Source: Bacteroidales bacterium
GTDB taxonomy: Bacteria > Bacteroidota > Bacteroidia > Bacteroidales > VadinHA17
Length of the DNA stretch: 64,000 nucleotides
NCBI GenBank assembly: GCA_009877105.1
Contig: WXFD01000035.1
Location: forward strand, 16,840-80,839
Direction of reading: 5' to 3'
Shown here piece after piece: positions 45,532 to 55,249 of the stretch (position 1 is its first letter; every line of letters starts with the position of its first letter). A program made the position numbers and the translations under genes. The notes under the pieces are model-generated. The model was not told the DNA's origin and made no database searches. It saw nothing but the letters and a program-made list of their open reading frames with translations.

Positions 45532-47691
45532 TTGAGAAAGTTTTTTAAAATATCAGTTACCGGAGTTATCGTTCTGCTGCTGATGACTGACATTAATGCC
45601 CAGCCCCGGTGGGTAACGGGAACACCCTCCGTAACTTCCACGGGGTATTTAAGCATTAACCTCAATTATGGCATTAATGTGGAAGGTACTATATATATAA
45701 TAGTGTTCAATTCTGATAATACCTCACTCCTTTCCTCATCTTATGTAAGAAATCAGGCTATCTTCAGAACAAATCGTGAAATTATTAAAACTGCAATTCT
45801 TCAGGTAAACAGAAATAATGTGAACAGAATTCTTGAGACCGTGCTTGATGTGATTGATCCTGATCATGTTCATACCATTTACATTGTTGCAGTGAACAAA
45901 AGGAATGTGCTGCAGCCTGCTCCGGTGAGACTGACCGCAAGGACCCAGCCCTGTCCCGAAACCAATGCCGGGAATGGAGGAGATGCATGCGGACTGACTT
46001 TTACACTAGGCGCTGTAAGAGTATTTGATACAGGCATCTGGACAAGAGTTTCGGGTCCCGGCAATTCATTCTTTTCACCCGCTGCAAGTAATCCCGCAGC
46101 TACCGTAACGGTTTCCGCATACGGAACATATGTTTTCCGCTGGACGGAGACACGCGGTGCCTGCACATCACACGGCGACATAACTGTTAATTTTTATAGG
46201 CCACCTACTGTAGCAGCAGTTTCAAGGGGAAGAACCTGCGGAAGAGTTTATGAACTGTCGATAGCTGAACCTGCTTACGGAACCGGCACGTGGACAATGA
46301 CAGAGGGTTCAGGAACAGCTTCTTTCTATCCGGATGCAAACAGCAGCAAGGTAACAGTTACCGTTACAGAATATGGTCCGAAGGTCTTTACCTGGACAGT
46401 TGTCAATGGGCCCTGCACGGCAGTTTCAAACGTTCCTGTCATCTTCCTTGAGCAACCCGAACCCAATCCCGGTACCGGCGGAAATATTTGCGGGCTGGAA
46501 ATTAATCTGGGAGCCGTCCCTGGTCATGGATCTGGCTCGTGGTCCAGGGTCAGCGGCCCCGGGCAGGTCACCTTCAATCCGGGTCCGAATGTCCCCAACC
46601 CCCGTGCCATTGTCTCAGCTTATGGTACCTATGTGTTCAGGTGGACCGAAACAAACGGTGAATGTACAGGCAGTGCAGAAATCAGTGTTACATTTTATGA
46701 ACAGGTTTCTGCCAATGCAGGGAACGGAGGCAACGTATGTGGCAGGAATTTTAACCTGAATGCTGTTCCGGGAACAGGTGCTGGTTCATGGTCAAAGGTT
46801 ACCGGTCCCGGAAATGCAACTTTCTATCCTGATGCCAGTCATCCCAATGCCAGGGTTACGGTGACCCAGTTCGGAGATTATGATTTTGCGTGGACAGAAA
46901 TCAGTAATATATGCTCCTCAGATGATATTATAAGGGTGATTTTTCATGCTCCCCCGGCAGTCAGCGCAGGCGATGACATTGTCATATGCAGGGGAAGCAG
47001 CACTCAGCTGACGGCTAACGGAAGCGGTTCGTTTCAATGGTCTCCCGCCAGGTACCTGGATAATCCCGAAATTTACAACCCGGTTGCAACTCCTGTATCT
47101 TCAATGATTTATACGGTAACTCTTACCGATAACTGGGGATGCAGCAACAGTGACCAGGTAAATATAGAGGTGAGGGATGCTCCTGAATCCTATGCTGGAG
47201 AAGATCAGATATTGGATTATTTGTTTGAATCATTCCTTGAAGCGGATCCTCTGAAGATGCATGAATCGGGTGAATGGTCAGTTTTGTATGGAAGTGGTGA
47301 ATTCGCCGAGAAGAACAATTACCAAACCAAGGTTTCAAATCTTTCAATTAATAAAAATGTTTTTTTATGGACCGTGAATAACGGACCTTGCCCGGTATCA
47401 ACTGACACAGTGGAGTTGATTGTGAACGATCTCAAAATTCCCAATCTTATTACACCAAACATGGACGGGAAAAATGACCTCTTCGTTCTAAAGGGGATTC
47501 AAACAATGGGGAAAACCAGTCTTGTCGTTTTTAACAGATGGGGAGTACTGGTATTTTCAGACGAAGATTATTCAAACAACTGGGATGGGAAAGATCTGTA
47601 TGGGAATCCCTTACCATCAGATACTTACTTTTATATCCTTCAGCCCGAAAGAAATAAAGCTATCAATGGATTTGTTGTAATTAAACGCTAA
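45532..47691 (+). CDS. Second repeat protein with T9SS type B sorting domain
   Basis: 719 aa, beginning at a TTG codon (MRKFFKISVTGVIVLLLM, a good signal peptide) preceded by AAGGAT; no ATG would include the signal. Residues ~25-140 are a unique domain (VTGTPSVTSTGYLSINLNYG); then four repeats of the same second type as in the upstream gene (~145-475), a PKD-like domain (GDDIVICRGSSTQL) and the type B C-terminal domain (IPNLITPNMDGKNDLF, ~636-719). The C-terminal part is clearly duplicated from or into the upstream gene. It is 1 nt from the PorP/SprF gene. Confidence 0.86.
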   Translation: MRKFFKISVTGVIVLLLMTDINAQPRWVTGTPSVTSTGYLSINLNYGINVEGTIYIIVFNSDNTSLLSSSYVRNQAIFRTNREIIKTAILQVNRNNVNRILETVLDVIDPDHVHTIYIVAVNKRNVLQPAPVRLTARTQPCPETNAGNGGDACGLTFTLGAVRVFDTGIWTRVSGPGNSFFSPAASNPAATVTVSAYGTYVFRWTETRGACTSHGDITVNFYRPPTVAAVSRGRTCGRVYELSIAEPAYGTGTWTMTEGSGTASFYPDANSSKVTVTVTEYGPKVFTWTVVNGPCTAVSNVPVIFLEQPEPNPGTGGNICGLEINLGAVPGHGSGSWSRVSGPGQVTFNPGPNVPNPRAIVSAYGTYVFRWTETNGECTGSAEISVTFYEQVSANAGNGGNVCGRNFNLNAVPGTGAGSWSKVTGPGNATFYPDASHPNARVTVTQFGDYDFAWTEISNICSSDDIIRVIFHAPPAVSAGDDIVICRGSSTQLTANGSGSFQWSPARYLDNPEIYNPVATPVSSMIYTVTLTDNWGCSNSDQVNIEVRDAPESYAGEDQILDYLFESFLEADPLKMHESGEWSVLYGSGEFAEKNNYQTKVSNLSINKNVFLWTVNNGPCPVSTDTVELIVNDLKIPNLITPNMDGKNDLFVLKGIQTMGKTSLVVFNRWGVLVFSDEDYSNNWDGKDLYGNPLPSDTYFYILQPERNKAINGFVVIKR

Positions 47692-47692
47692 A

Positions 47693-48610
47693 ATGAAATA
47701 CATCGTTAAATTGCTATCCGGACTATTAATTCCGCTGAGTTTGTCAGGACAGTTAACACCAGTGACGAATCACTATGTTCTGAATCCCCTTACAATTAAT
47801 CCTGCTTATGCGGGTAACAGGGGAGTTGTGAATATTGCAGCATTTTATCGCCGGCAGTGGGTTGGGATCAAGGGAGCTCCTGAAACAGCTTCCTTTACCG
47901 TTGATGGCCTTTTTGCAAATGAAAAACTCGGATTGGGTCTGATTGCCATCACTGATAAGATAGGGGTAACTAAGGAAACGCAGTTTAATACAAATTATGC
48001 CTACAAGATTGAAATGGACAAAGGGGTGCTCTCACTGGGTTTGGGCGCCGGTATTCTGATTACAAACACGGCATGGTCGGATCTTGTTGTCCTTGATCCG
48101 GGAGATGAGTATTACCTGGCTGATTCCAAGGTATTCGCTGTACCCAATTTCAGTTTTGGTTCTTATTACTCAAACAATAAGTTTTTTGCTGGTCTTTCAA
48201 TTCCAAAACTTGTTGGACAGAGATTCGACTTTGAAAAAAACAAATATGTTCTCAGGAATAATTTCAAAGAGTATGTATATCTTTTGAATACCGGGTACCT
48301 CTTTGACCTGTCTCCAAGGGTCAAGTTTCTGCCATCAACACTGGTTGCTCTTTCAATCAACAATAAGATCCTCTATGATCTCAACGCCCATTTCAGGGTT
48401 ATGGACCGGTTATGGCTCGGAGCTTCATACAGGAATAACCGTTCGGTTACCGGAATGTTCCAGTTTCAGCTGACCAATCAATTGAAATTTGCCTATACCT
48501 ATGACTATGATTTCAATAAGTTGAGAACATTCAGCTCCGGCTCACATGAAGTAATGCTCAGGTTTGAGTTTCGTTACAAGATAGACGCCATAAGTCCATT
48601 GAACTTCTAA
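47693..48610 (+). CDS. PorP/SprF family type IX secretion membrane protein
   Basis: A 305 aa outer-membrane beta-barrel with signal peptide (LLSGLLIPLSLSGQ), early motif NHYVLNPLTINPAYAGNRG and FYRRQWVGIKGAPETASFTVDG, the hallmark of the family. In Flavobacterium, SprF is required for secretion of SprB, and type B cargo genes are often followed by a dedicated SprF-like gene; the order here suggests it serves the two proteins upstream. Confidence 0.92.
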   Translation: MKYIVKLLSGLLIPLSLSGQLTPVTNHYVLNPLTINPAYAGNRGVVNIAAFYRRQWVGIKGAPETASFTVDGLFANEKLGLGLIAITDKIGVTKETQFNTNYAYKIEMDKGVLSLGLGAGILITNTAWSDLVVLDPGDEYYLADSKVFAVPNFSFGSYYSNNKFFAGLSIPKLVGQRFDFEKNKYVLRNNFKEYVYLLNTGYLFDLSPRVKFLPSTLVALSINNKILYDLNAHFRVMDRLWLGASYRNNRSVTGMFQFQLTNQLKFAYTYDYDFNKLRTFSSGSHEVMLRFEFRYKIDAISPLNF

Positions 48611-48619
48611 AATGTTATT

Positions 48620-50770
48620 ATGAAAATAAAACTGTTTTCAGGCATTATTGCTTTATTTCTGATCAATTCCCTTGCAGAGGGACAAACTGAAACCTATTCC
48701 GTCAGTCTTTCCAGATTGAGTTCAGATAAATATGACGAATTCTCTCCTGTTTATTATAAAAACGGACTCGTGTTTTGTTCCAACAGAAAACAGAGTCTGT
48801 TTTCGGATTATTTCACTCCGGACAACAAAAGACCTTTCAGCATAAACTACGTTGAAACTTCAGCATCTGGCAGCTGGTCGAAACCAAAAGTATTTTCAAA
48901 AAATCTGAATTCTAAATTCAATGATGGTCCCGCGTCATTTTCCCGTAACGGTGATACTGTTTATTTTTCACGGAATATAAGGACAACGGGTTCGGTCAGG
49001 GAAAATTCAAATCCCAGGAACAAACTTGGTATTTTCAGTGCAGTGTTTGAAGACGGAAAATGGATAAAAATCCGCGACCTTCGATTTAACAATGAATATT
49101 ATAATATTACTACTCCATGTATTTCACCCGATGGCCAAAGACTTTTCTTTGCATCAGACAATCCGGCAGGATATGGCGGCACTGATATTTACTACTGCCA
49201 GTGGAAAGGTGATTATTGGGATGAGCCTGTAAATCTGGGCCCCGATATTAACACCATTGGAAATGAAGGATTTCCTTTTGTGAGCCGTGGAGGCGGATTG
49301 TTTTTTTCTTCTGATGGTTATCCTGGTCTGGGCGGAAAGGATATTTTCTATACCAGACAAAAAGATGGAAAATGGATGCCACCTATTCGTCTTGACGAAC
49401 CAATAAATTCACAATATGATGACTTTGGGTTTATTGCCGATTCAGTTATGAGTGAAGGCTATTTTTCATCAAAGCGAAATAATTCAGTTGACATATATCA
49501 TTACAAAACGAATATTCACCAGATTTTTTACTGCGATAAGCAAAGGTATAATCATCGCTGCTTTAAATTCACAGATGCAGGTAATATTCAGATCGATGAA
49601 CGTTATGTACAGCTTGTCTGGAGTTTTGGTGACGGTGAAAAAGCCAGGGGACAGAATGTAGAGCATTGTTACAAAAAGCCTGGCAAATATGTTGTACGCC
49701 TTGACGTTCTGGACAAAAACACGGGTAAGTTGTTTTTTGCCAAGTCCGTTTTCGATATTGAAATCAAAGATATTGAACAGCCTGTGATTAATATGTCTAA
49801 ATCAGCCATGATTAAAGAACAGGTTGTATTCGACGGATTGCAATCGATGTTCCCGGAATCTGATATTCTTAATTATACATGGGATTTTGGGGATGGAAAC
49901 CGATTTGAAGGCGAAGCTGTCAAACATGCATTTCAACAAAAGGGTGACTATGAGATCCGGCTGGGCCTGATAGTCAGGAACAGAAAAACCGGTGATATAC
50001 AGGAAGCCTGCGTATCGAAACAATTAAGGGTGTTTGATAATAATCTTCAAAAAGCGGAATTTGACAAAATCCCGGAAAAGCCTGTACCGAGCGTTGATAT
50101 TTTTAGTTACGACCATGCCTTTACCCAGACCATTCTCAATGAAGAGGAAGGATACAATCAGGATGTTGTCTTTCATGTAGAAGCATTAACATCGAAGATC
50201 AGGCTGAATCCCGATAATAAAATATTTGACAATATTCCGAAAAAATATTCAGTCAGAGAAATATTCCTGCCATCAGAAAGGACCTACAGTTATATAATAA
50301 GTGAAGAACTTGACCTGATGGCTACACGGCCGGCACTGGACGAGATATCCGGACTCGGCTACAACAACGCAAGGATAAGGACCTTTAAACTGGTGGATCC
50401 TGCTGCAAAAGAACTTAACAACCTGAAGAAGGTATTTGGCGTATCGGCTGACAGCTTCTTTAGAAGGAATGAAGCCGTTCTGTCCTCTGAAGGCACACAG
50501 ATACTGGATCTTATCCTGGGGTTTTTAACCAAATATCCCAATCTGAGACTTGAAATAGCTTGCCATTCGGATAACTCTGGTAATGTTTCATCAAGCCAGC
50601 TGATGACACAGAAACGTGCAGAAGCGATGACGAATTATCTCATTCTGAATGGAATCAGCCCACTGAGGCTAACAGCAGCAGGTTATGGGGGCACAAGGCC
50701 TGTGGCCCCGAATATCACTGAAGCTGACCGGAAGAAAAACAGGCGGATTGATTTTATAATCATCAAGTAA
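48620..50770 (+). CDS. OmpA-family protein with PD40 beta-propeller and PKD domains
   Basis: 716 aa with a signal peptide. Residues ~25-300 hold WD40-like PD40 repeats (FSPVYYKNGLVFCSNR, TPCISPDGQRLFFASDNPAGYGGTDIYY, GGKDIFYTRQKDGKW). Two PKD domains follow (VQLVWSFGDGEKARGQNV; LNYTWDFGDGNRF). The last ~115 residues are an OmpA/MotB peptidoglycan-binding domain (EIACHSDNSGN…RAEAMTNYLILNGISPLRLTAAGYG). The layout is like PorE and related proteins that anchor type IX machinery or cargo to peptidoglycan. Last gene of the four-gene surface operon, 9 nt after PorP/SprF. Confidence 0.88.
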   Translation: MKIKLFSGIIALFLINSLAEGQTETYSVSLSRLSSDKYDEFSPVYYKNGLVFCSNRKQSLFSDYFTPDNKRPFSINYVETSASGSWSKPKVFSKNLNSKFNDGPASFSRNGDTVYFSRNIRTTGSVRENSNPRNKLGIFSAVFEDGKWIKIRDLRFNNEYYNITTPCISPDGQRLFFASDNPAGYGGTDIYYCQWKGDYWDEPVNLGPDINTIGNEGFPFVSRGGGLFFSSDGYPGLGGKDIFYTRQKDGKWMPPIRLDEPINSQYDDFGFIADSVMSEGYFSSKRNNSVDIYHYKTNIHQIFYCDKQRYNHRCFKFTDAGNIQIDERYVQLVWSFGDGEKARGQNVEHCYKKPGKYVVRLDVLDKNTGKLFFAKSVFDIEIKDIEQPVINMSKSAMIKEQVVFDGLQSMFPESDILNYTWDFGDGNRFEGEAVKHAFQQKGDYEIRLGLIVRNRKTGDIQEACVSKQLRVFDNNLQKAEFDKIPEKPVPSVDIFSYDHAFTQTILNEEEGYNQDVVFHVEALTSKIRLNPDNKIFDNIPKKYSVREIFLPSERTYSYIISEELDLMATRPALDEISGLGYNNARIRTFKLVDPAAKELNNLKKVFGVSADSFFRRNEAVLSSEGTQILDLILGFLTKYPNLRLEIACHSDNSGNVSSSQLMTQKRAEAMTNYLILNGISPLRLTAAGYGGTRPVAPNITEADRKKNRRIDFIIIK

Positions 50771-50798
50771 TCAATCGGCTGAATAAAAATGAGATTTC

Positions 50799-53700
50799 TT
50801 ACTGGTTTACAACGAGTTTCTGGCTGAATAAGGTAACTTTTCCTTCACCCATCTGAAGTACATATATACCTTTCCTCAGGTTGATGGGCATTGTGAACTC
50901 ACTGATGCCCGGATCAAGTTTTTCCTCGTGCAATATCTTGCCTGACAGGCTAATGATCCGTATAAAATCAGGAGAAACATTTGTTTCTTCAATTCTTACG
51001 TTCACATAATCACTTGCCGGGTTAGGGAATATTTTAACAATCTGGTTTTCATATGATGACGGATTCCTGTATCTGTAACCCAAAATCCTGCATTCAGAAA
51101 TATAATTCCATGTGTCTTCCGAATTACAATGTCCCACCAATTTGATGTATTTGAACTCTTTTCCGGTTTTTGACGGAGGAAAGTCAAATACCTGCATGTC
51201 TCCTGAGAATGCACATGAATTGGACTTAATGAGTATAGGTTCCCAGTTCTCCTTATCATTTGAGCCCAGGATGTCAAAATATGATTCTTTTTTCTGGCCG
51301 GTATGGAAAGCAAGTTTTACATGCTGAACATTGAACATGTCCTTAAGTTCAAGGATCAGCCATTGGTTGTCTCCATTTACTGCCCACATGGTAGCCAGAT
51401 TTCCGTCCAGTATGTTATAGGGATAATTCGAACCCTGATAACTGCTTGCTTCAACATTCAGAACCTCGGCAACCTCAAGTTCGGGTTTATAGGGCAGTAT
51501 CTCGACAGGGATGGATTTTGATTTACTGGTTTTACCATCGCTGACTGTCACTGTGAATACTACTTTCTGATTTTCGGTTACTACAGGGCTCAGATACTGG
51601 ATCTTGGATCCCTTGGTAGCTGAGACGGGAATGTTGCCCGGTATCTTCCATGTAAATGTCAGGTTATCTTTATTGGGATCATAGCTGCCACTGGCATCAA
51701 GTTCATTTACAAATCCCGAATAGCTGCTGGGATCATAGTTGACTACCACAACAGGTGGTGAGTTGGAGTCTTCAACACGGTTGGTTACCGTTTGTGCATT
51801 GATCGATGCTGCCACTCCTCCTGCTGTGGTCTGAATCGGATTAGCTGAAGGTCTTGTATACGACATGGTGACTACATCACCATATTTAACCGGGGATTTC
51901 AGGGTAAGAAATACCTTGGAGTCCGAAATGCTGACATTGGTGACATCAACAGCAGCAGAATTAACAGTAACCCTGAAAGCTGAAGGCGGGGGTATGATAT
52001 TTGCCAGGGCAAGACTATATGTAATGCCAATCCGTGATGGAGAAGCATTTTCAATGACTGAACTTGAATATACCGGGATGGGAGCCTGGAGGTTGTTTTT
52101 TACAGACTGTGCTGATAAAGATTCCGCCTGCATACCGGTAGTTGCCTGTAAGGGGTTGGAGGATGGTTTTGCATAGGCAACGGTAATAATATCACCATGA
52201 GCTACCTGGCTTGATAGGTTCAGGTTCACCGTTGTCCCGGAAATTGAAAGGCTGCTTACAGTTCTGTTAACGGAGTTTACCGTTACCTTGAAGGCTGATA
52301 CGGCTGGTACTACGTTGGCAAGAGTAACATTATATCTCATTACAATCCTTGCAGGTGCAGAATTTTCAACCGATGCCCCAGTAAAAACAAGTGCGGGGGC
52401 ACTCAGCCTGTTTGTAACCCTTTGGGCCGGAAATGAGGCGGCCTGTCCTCCGGATGTGGTTTGAAGAGGATTGGATGATGGTTTTGTATAGGCAACGGTT
52501 ATAACGTCACCATATGCTACCTGACTTGAGAGATTCAGGTTTACTGAAGCACCGGAAATTGAAATGCTGCTAATCGATCTTACGGCAGAATTCACTGTTA
52601 CGGTGAAGGCTGACGTGGCAGGTACTATGTTTGCAAGAGTAAGATTAAACTTCATTACAATCCTTGCAGGTGCAGAATTTTCAACCGATGATTCCGTATA
52701 GACAGGTGCGGGGGCACTTACCCTGTTTGTAACGGTTTGGACACTGAGGGAAGCAGCCTGCATTCCTAATGGACATTGTAAAGGGTTTGAGACTGGTTTG
52801 TTGTATGATACAGTTACAACATCACCATAGGCAACGGGGGAGGCAAGGGTGAGAATAACCTTTGAACCTGAAATCGTAACGGCATTTACAGCCCTTGTTG
52901 ATGAATGAACAATTACATTGAAGGCAGAAGCGGCCGGTACAATGTTTGCAAGTGGCATATTGTAAGTTAATTCAAGTCTTGTGGGGGTGGTGTTCTCAAT
53001 TACCGAACTCAGGTAGACAGGTTGTGCAGCCGTTATATTGTTGGTTACCGGCTGGGCGCTGAAGGAAGCAACCTGACCGCCCTGCAGGCTTTGCAAGGCA
53101 TTGGATGAAGGCCATGAATAGGCAACAGTTACATTATCACCATAACTGACAGGGCTTGAGAGAATGAGAGTAACTGTCATATCTGAAATTGAGATTGAAT
53201 TGACAGTTCTGACTGCAGAATTAACCCTGACACTAAATGTTGAAGTTGAAGGGATTATATTTGCCAGAGGAATGTTAAATCTCACATTAAGTCTTGTTGG
53301 AGTTGCATTCTCAATAACAGAACTGACATACACTGGACTGGGTGGATATACGTTATTTGAAACACTGACTGCACTGAAGGAATTAACTTCACCTCCGGAT
53401 GGTGTTTTCAAAGGATTTGCCTGTGGTTTGGTATAAGCAACGGTTAACCGGTCGCTGTAGATGACAGGACTTGATAAGGTTAGATACACTTTACTTGCAG
53501 AAACAGCCACAGTATTTACTGATCGCTGTGTTGAATTAACAGAAACAGCAAAAGCAGATGCTGGGGGGGGGACGTTGGAAAGCCCCATGTTGAAACTTAA
53601 TTCTATTATTGATGAGGAAGCGTTCTGAACAACAGCACTGACCAAAACCGGTGATACCGGAGTACCCGCTGAACTTCCATATTCGAATGCTCCGAGATCA

Positions 53701-54965
53701 GGACCGTTACCTTCAAATGGCAGGGATACATATATGCCTGCATCAATAAGATCAGACCCGGCTGCAAGTCTGAGAAAATCAGTAGAGGGAAGCGAGCCAT
53801 CAGATTGCCTTGGTCCAGATGCGCCACTCGGATCAAGACTCAGGAAATCAGAACTTGTAACAGTAACACCTGAATTCCAGCTGTTATGATCCTGAATATA
53901 ATTAGACCCAAATTGACTGATATTTGCATTGATATTCGCCCATGAAATATTATTTCTAAGAATATGCCTGAGGTTTTCGGGTGACCATCCCTGAATTCCC
54001 GCCTCCCATCCACCTCCAACCTGGTTCCTGTAACAGGTGTTATTGTACAGAACGCAAATGGCGCCATTCATTTGTTCCAACGTGATACCACCGGCCTGAT
54101 TGTCCCAGGCAAGACAGTTGGTTACAATCCTCTGAGGGCTGGAGGTTACATTTCCGTTAGTGGTTCCAAGTTTGAAACCATTTCCATCGCCTGTGGGAGT
54201 GCTGCCTCCCTTATCAAAACCATTATGCCATGCCCAGCAACTTTCAACATTGAGATAGCCATTATTGTTATAGAAATCATAACCGTCATCACTATTGTTC
54301 CATGACCTGCAGCCTCTTATTGTGTTCGTGCGCTTCGGATTTCTGTCTGTGATAAAAGAGATCTCAATTCCGTCGGAATGAATACCTCCTGTATAATAAT
54401 CATAGTTATTGTATGCATCACAATTCAGGATCAGATTGTTCTCAGACTCATTTACAAGTCTGAAGCCTGACCCCCCGTTATCATATGAAACACACTGCTC
54501 AATAACAAGATTATTGCATGAAACAAGATCGAATCCAAAACCTCCTCGGGGTGTGGAATTCTGATCCACTCTCCTGACAGTTAATCCTTTTAAATGCCAG
54601 TAGTTGCAATTGTAAAGAGATATCCCGCCTCTATCAGTATTGATAGTAATGTTTCGGCAATCAAGTATTGGAACTTCTCCCGGGTAAGCAAATATTCTTA
54701 TCGGATTTGAGGCTGTACCGCTTTTACCTATTATTCCAACTCCGGCGTTTACGTTCCAGACTCCGGTACCAGTCGGATAATAAATTCCTCCCCTGATGTA
54801 AGCTATGTCCCCGGCAGTTACAACTGAAAATGCTTTCTGCCAGGTAGCAAACGGCTGAGAAATGGTGCCCGGATTATTGTCGCTTCCGTTAGTGGCAACA
54901 TAATAAGTAGCACCAAAAACCGATAAACCTGCAAAATAGAATACTACGACTAGGAACTTCTTCAT
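50799..54965 (-). CDS. Secreted beta-helix protein with six Ig-like repeats, discoidin domain and type A sorting tail
   Basis: 1388 aa from the ATG at 54965 (a GTG three codons earlier is possible). Signal MKKFLVVVFYFAGLSVFG, then a right-handed parallel beta-helix (~22-440) opening YYVATNGSDNNPGTISQPFATW, with the HSDGIEIS and NNSDDGYDFYNNNG stretches typical of pectate-lyase-like folds. Six tandem ~102-residue SwmB/Ig-like repeats follow (~443-1065; VIENATPTRL, ANIIPS-SAF, YGDVVTVAY), then a PKD domain, an F5/8 type C (discoidin) domain (NVEASSYQGSNYPYNILDGN) and a C-terminal type A secretion tail (VKIFPNPASDYVNVRI). Probably a polysaccharide-binding or -cleaving surface enzyme; substrate unknown. 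It contains a nine-C run in the first Ig-like repeat. Confidence 0.87.
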   Translation of the reverse strand: MKKFLVVVFYFAGLSVFGATYYVATNGSDNNPGTISQPFATWQKAFSVVTAGDIAYIRGGIYYPTGTGVWNVNAGVGIIGKSGTASNPIRIFAYPGEVPILDCRNITINTDRGGISLYNCNYWHLKGLTVRRVDQNSTPRGGFGFDLVSCNNLVIEQCVSYDNGGSGFRLVNESENNLILNCDAYNNYDYYTGGIHSDGIEISFITDRNPKRTNTIRGCRSWNNSDDGYDFYNNNGYLNVESCWAWHNGFDKGGSTPTGDGNGFKLGTTNGNVTSSPQRIVTNCLAWDNQAGGITLEQMNGAICVLYNNTCYRNQVGGGWEAGIQGWSPENLRHILRNNISWANINANISQFGSNYIQDHNSWNSGVTVTSSDFLSLDPSGASGPRQSDGSLPSTDFLRLAAGSDLIDAGIYVSLPFEGNGPDLGAFEYGSSAGTPVSPVLVSAVVQNASSSIIELSFNMGLSNVPPPASAFAVSVNSTQRSVNTVAVSASKVYLTLSSPVIYSDRLTVAYTKPQANPLKTPSGGEVNSFSAVSVSNNVYPPSPVYVSSVIENATPTRLNVRFNIPLANIIPSTSTFSVRVNSAVRTVNSISISDMTVTLILSSPVSYGDNVTVAYSWPSSNALQSLQGGQVASFSAQPVTNNITAAQPVYLSSVIENTTPTRLELTYNMPLANIVPAASAFNVIVHSSTRAVNAVTISGSKVILTLASPVAYGDVVTVSYNKPVSNPLQCPLGMQAASLSVQTVTNRVSAPAPVYTESSVENSAPARIVMKFNLTLANIVPATSAFTVTVNSAVRSISSISISGASVNLNLSSQVAYGDVITVAYTKPSSNPLQTTSGGQAASFPAQRVTNRLSAPALVFTGASVENSAPARIVMRYNVTLANVVPAVSAFKVTVNSVNRTVSSLSISGTTVNLNLSSQVAHGDIITVAYAKPSSNPLQATTGMQAESLSAQSVKNNLQAPIPVYSSSVIENASPSRIGITYSLALANIIPPPSAFRVTVNSAAVDVTNVSISDSKVFLTLKSPVKYGDVVTMSYTRPSANPIQTTAGGVAASINAQTVTNRVEDSNSPPVVVVNYDPSSYSGFVNELDASGSYDPNKDNLTFTWKIPGNIPVSATKGSKIQYLSPVVTENQKVVFTVTVSDGKTSKSKSIPVEILPYKPELEVAEVLNVEASSYQGSNYPYNILDGNLATMWAVNGDNQWLILELKDMFNVQHVKLAFHTGQKKESYFDILGSNDKENWEPILIKSNSCAFSGDMQVFDFPPSKTGKEFKYIKLVGHCNSEDTWNYISECRILGYRYRNPSSYENQIVKIFPNPASDYVNVRIEETNVSPDFIRIISLSGKILHEEKLDPGISEFTMPINLRKGIYVLQMGEGKVTLFSQKLVVNQ
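53563..53571 (-). repeat. C9 homopolymer within the beta-helix protein gene
   Basis: Nine consecutive C on the coding strand encode the Pro run of NVPPPASAF. Slippage by one base would frameshift the gene before its Ig repeats, discoidin domain and sorting tail. Confidence 0.8.
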
Positions 54966-55004
54966 CAAATTCACATACTTTGACTAAAGGCAAAAAAAAC
55001 TTGA

Positions 55005-55012
55005 CAAATATA
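55005..55012 (-). promoter_or_regulatory. Candidate −7 box of the beta-helix gene
   Basis: TATATTTG on the minus strand, 39 nt before the ATG at 54965. No TTTG element at the right spacing was found. The rest of the 284-bp gap is AT-rich and empty. Confidence 0.35.
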
Positions 55013-55249
55013 CGAATTTTAACGGTGAATAAATTAAAATGTTGTTTCAATCAGGTTTTTTTTTATCTTAATGTAAAGAAACCTTGAAATTCTTAAAATA
55101 ATGGTGCCGGTTAATATAAATATGTGGCCGCAAGATAGCTTTTTTTAAGTACTCCACTTGAATAATGTTGATAAATTGCTTATAAGTATACTTACTTAAT
55201 TGCCCTAATTGTCTGGCCGGCTATTCTGTTTTTGATGATACATTGTATA

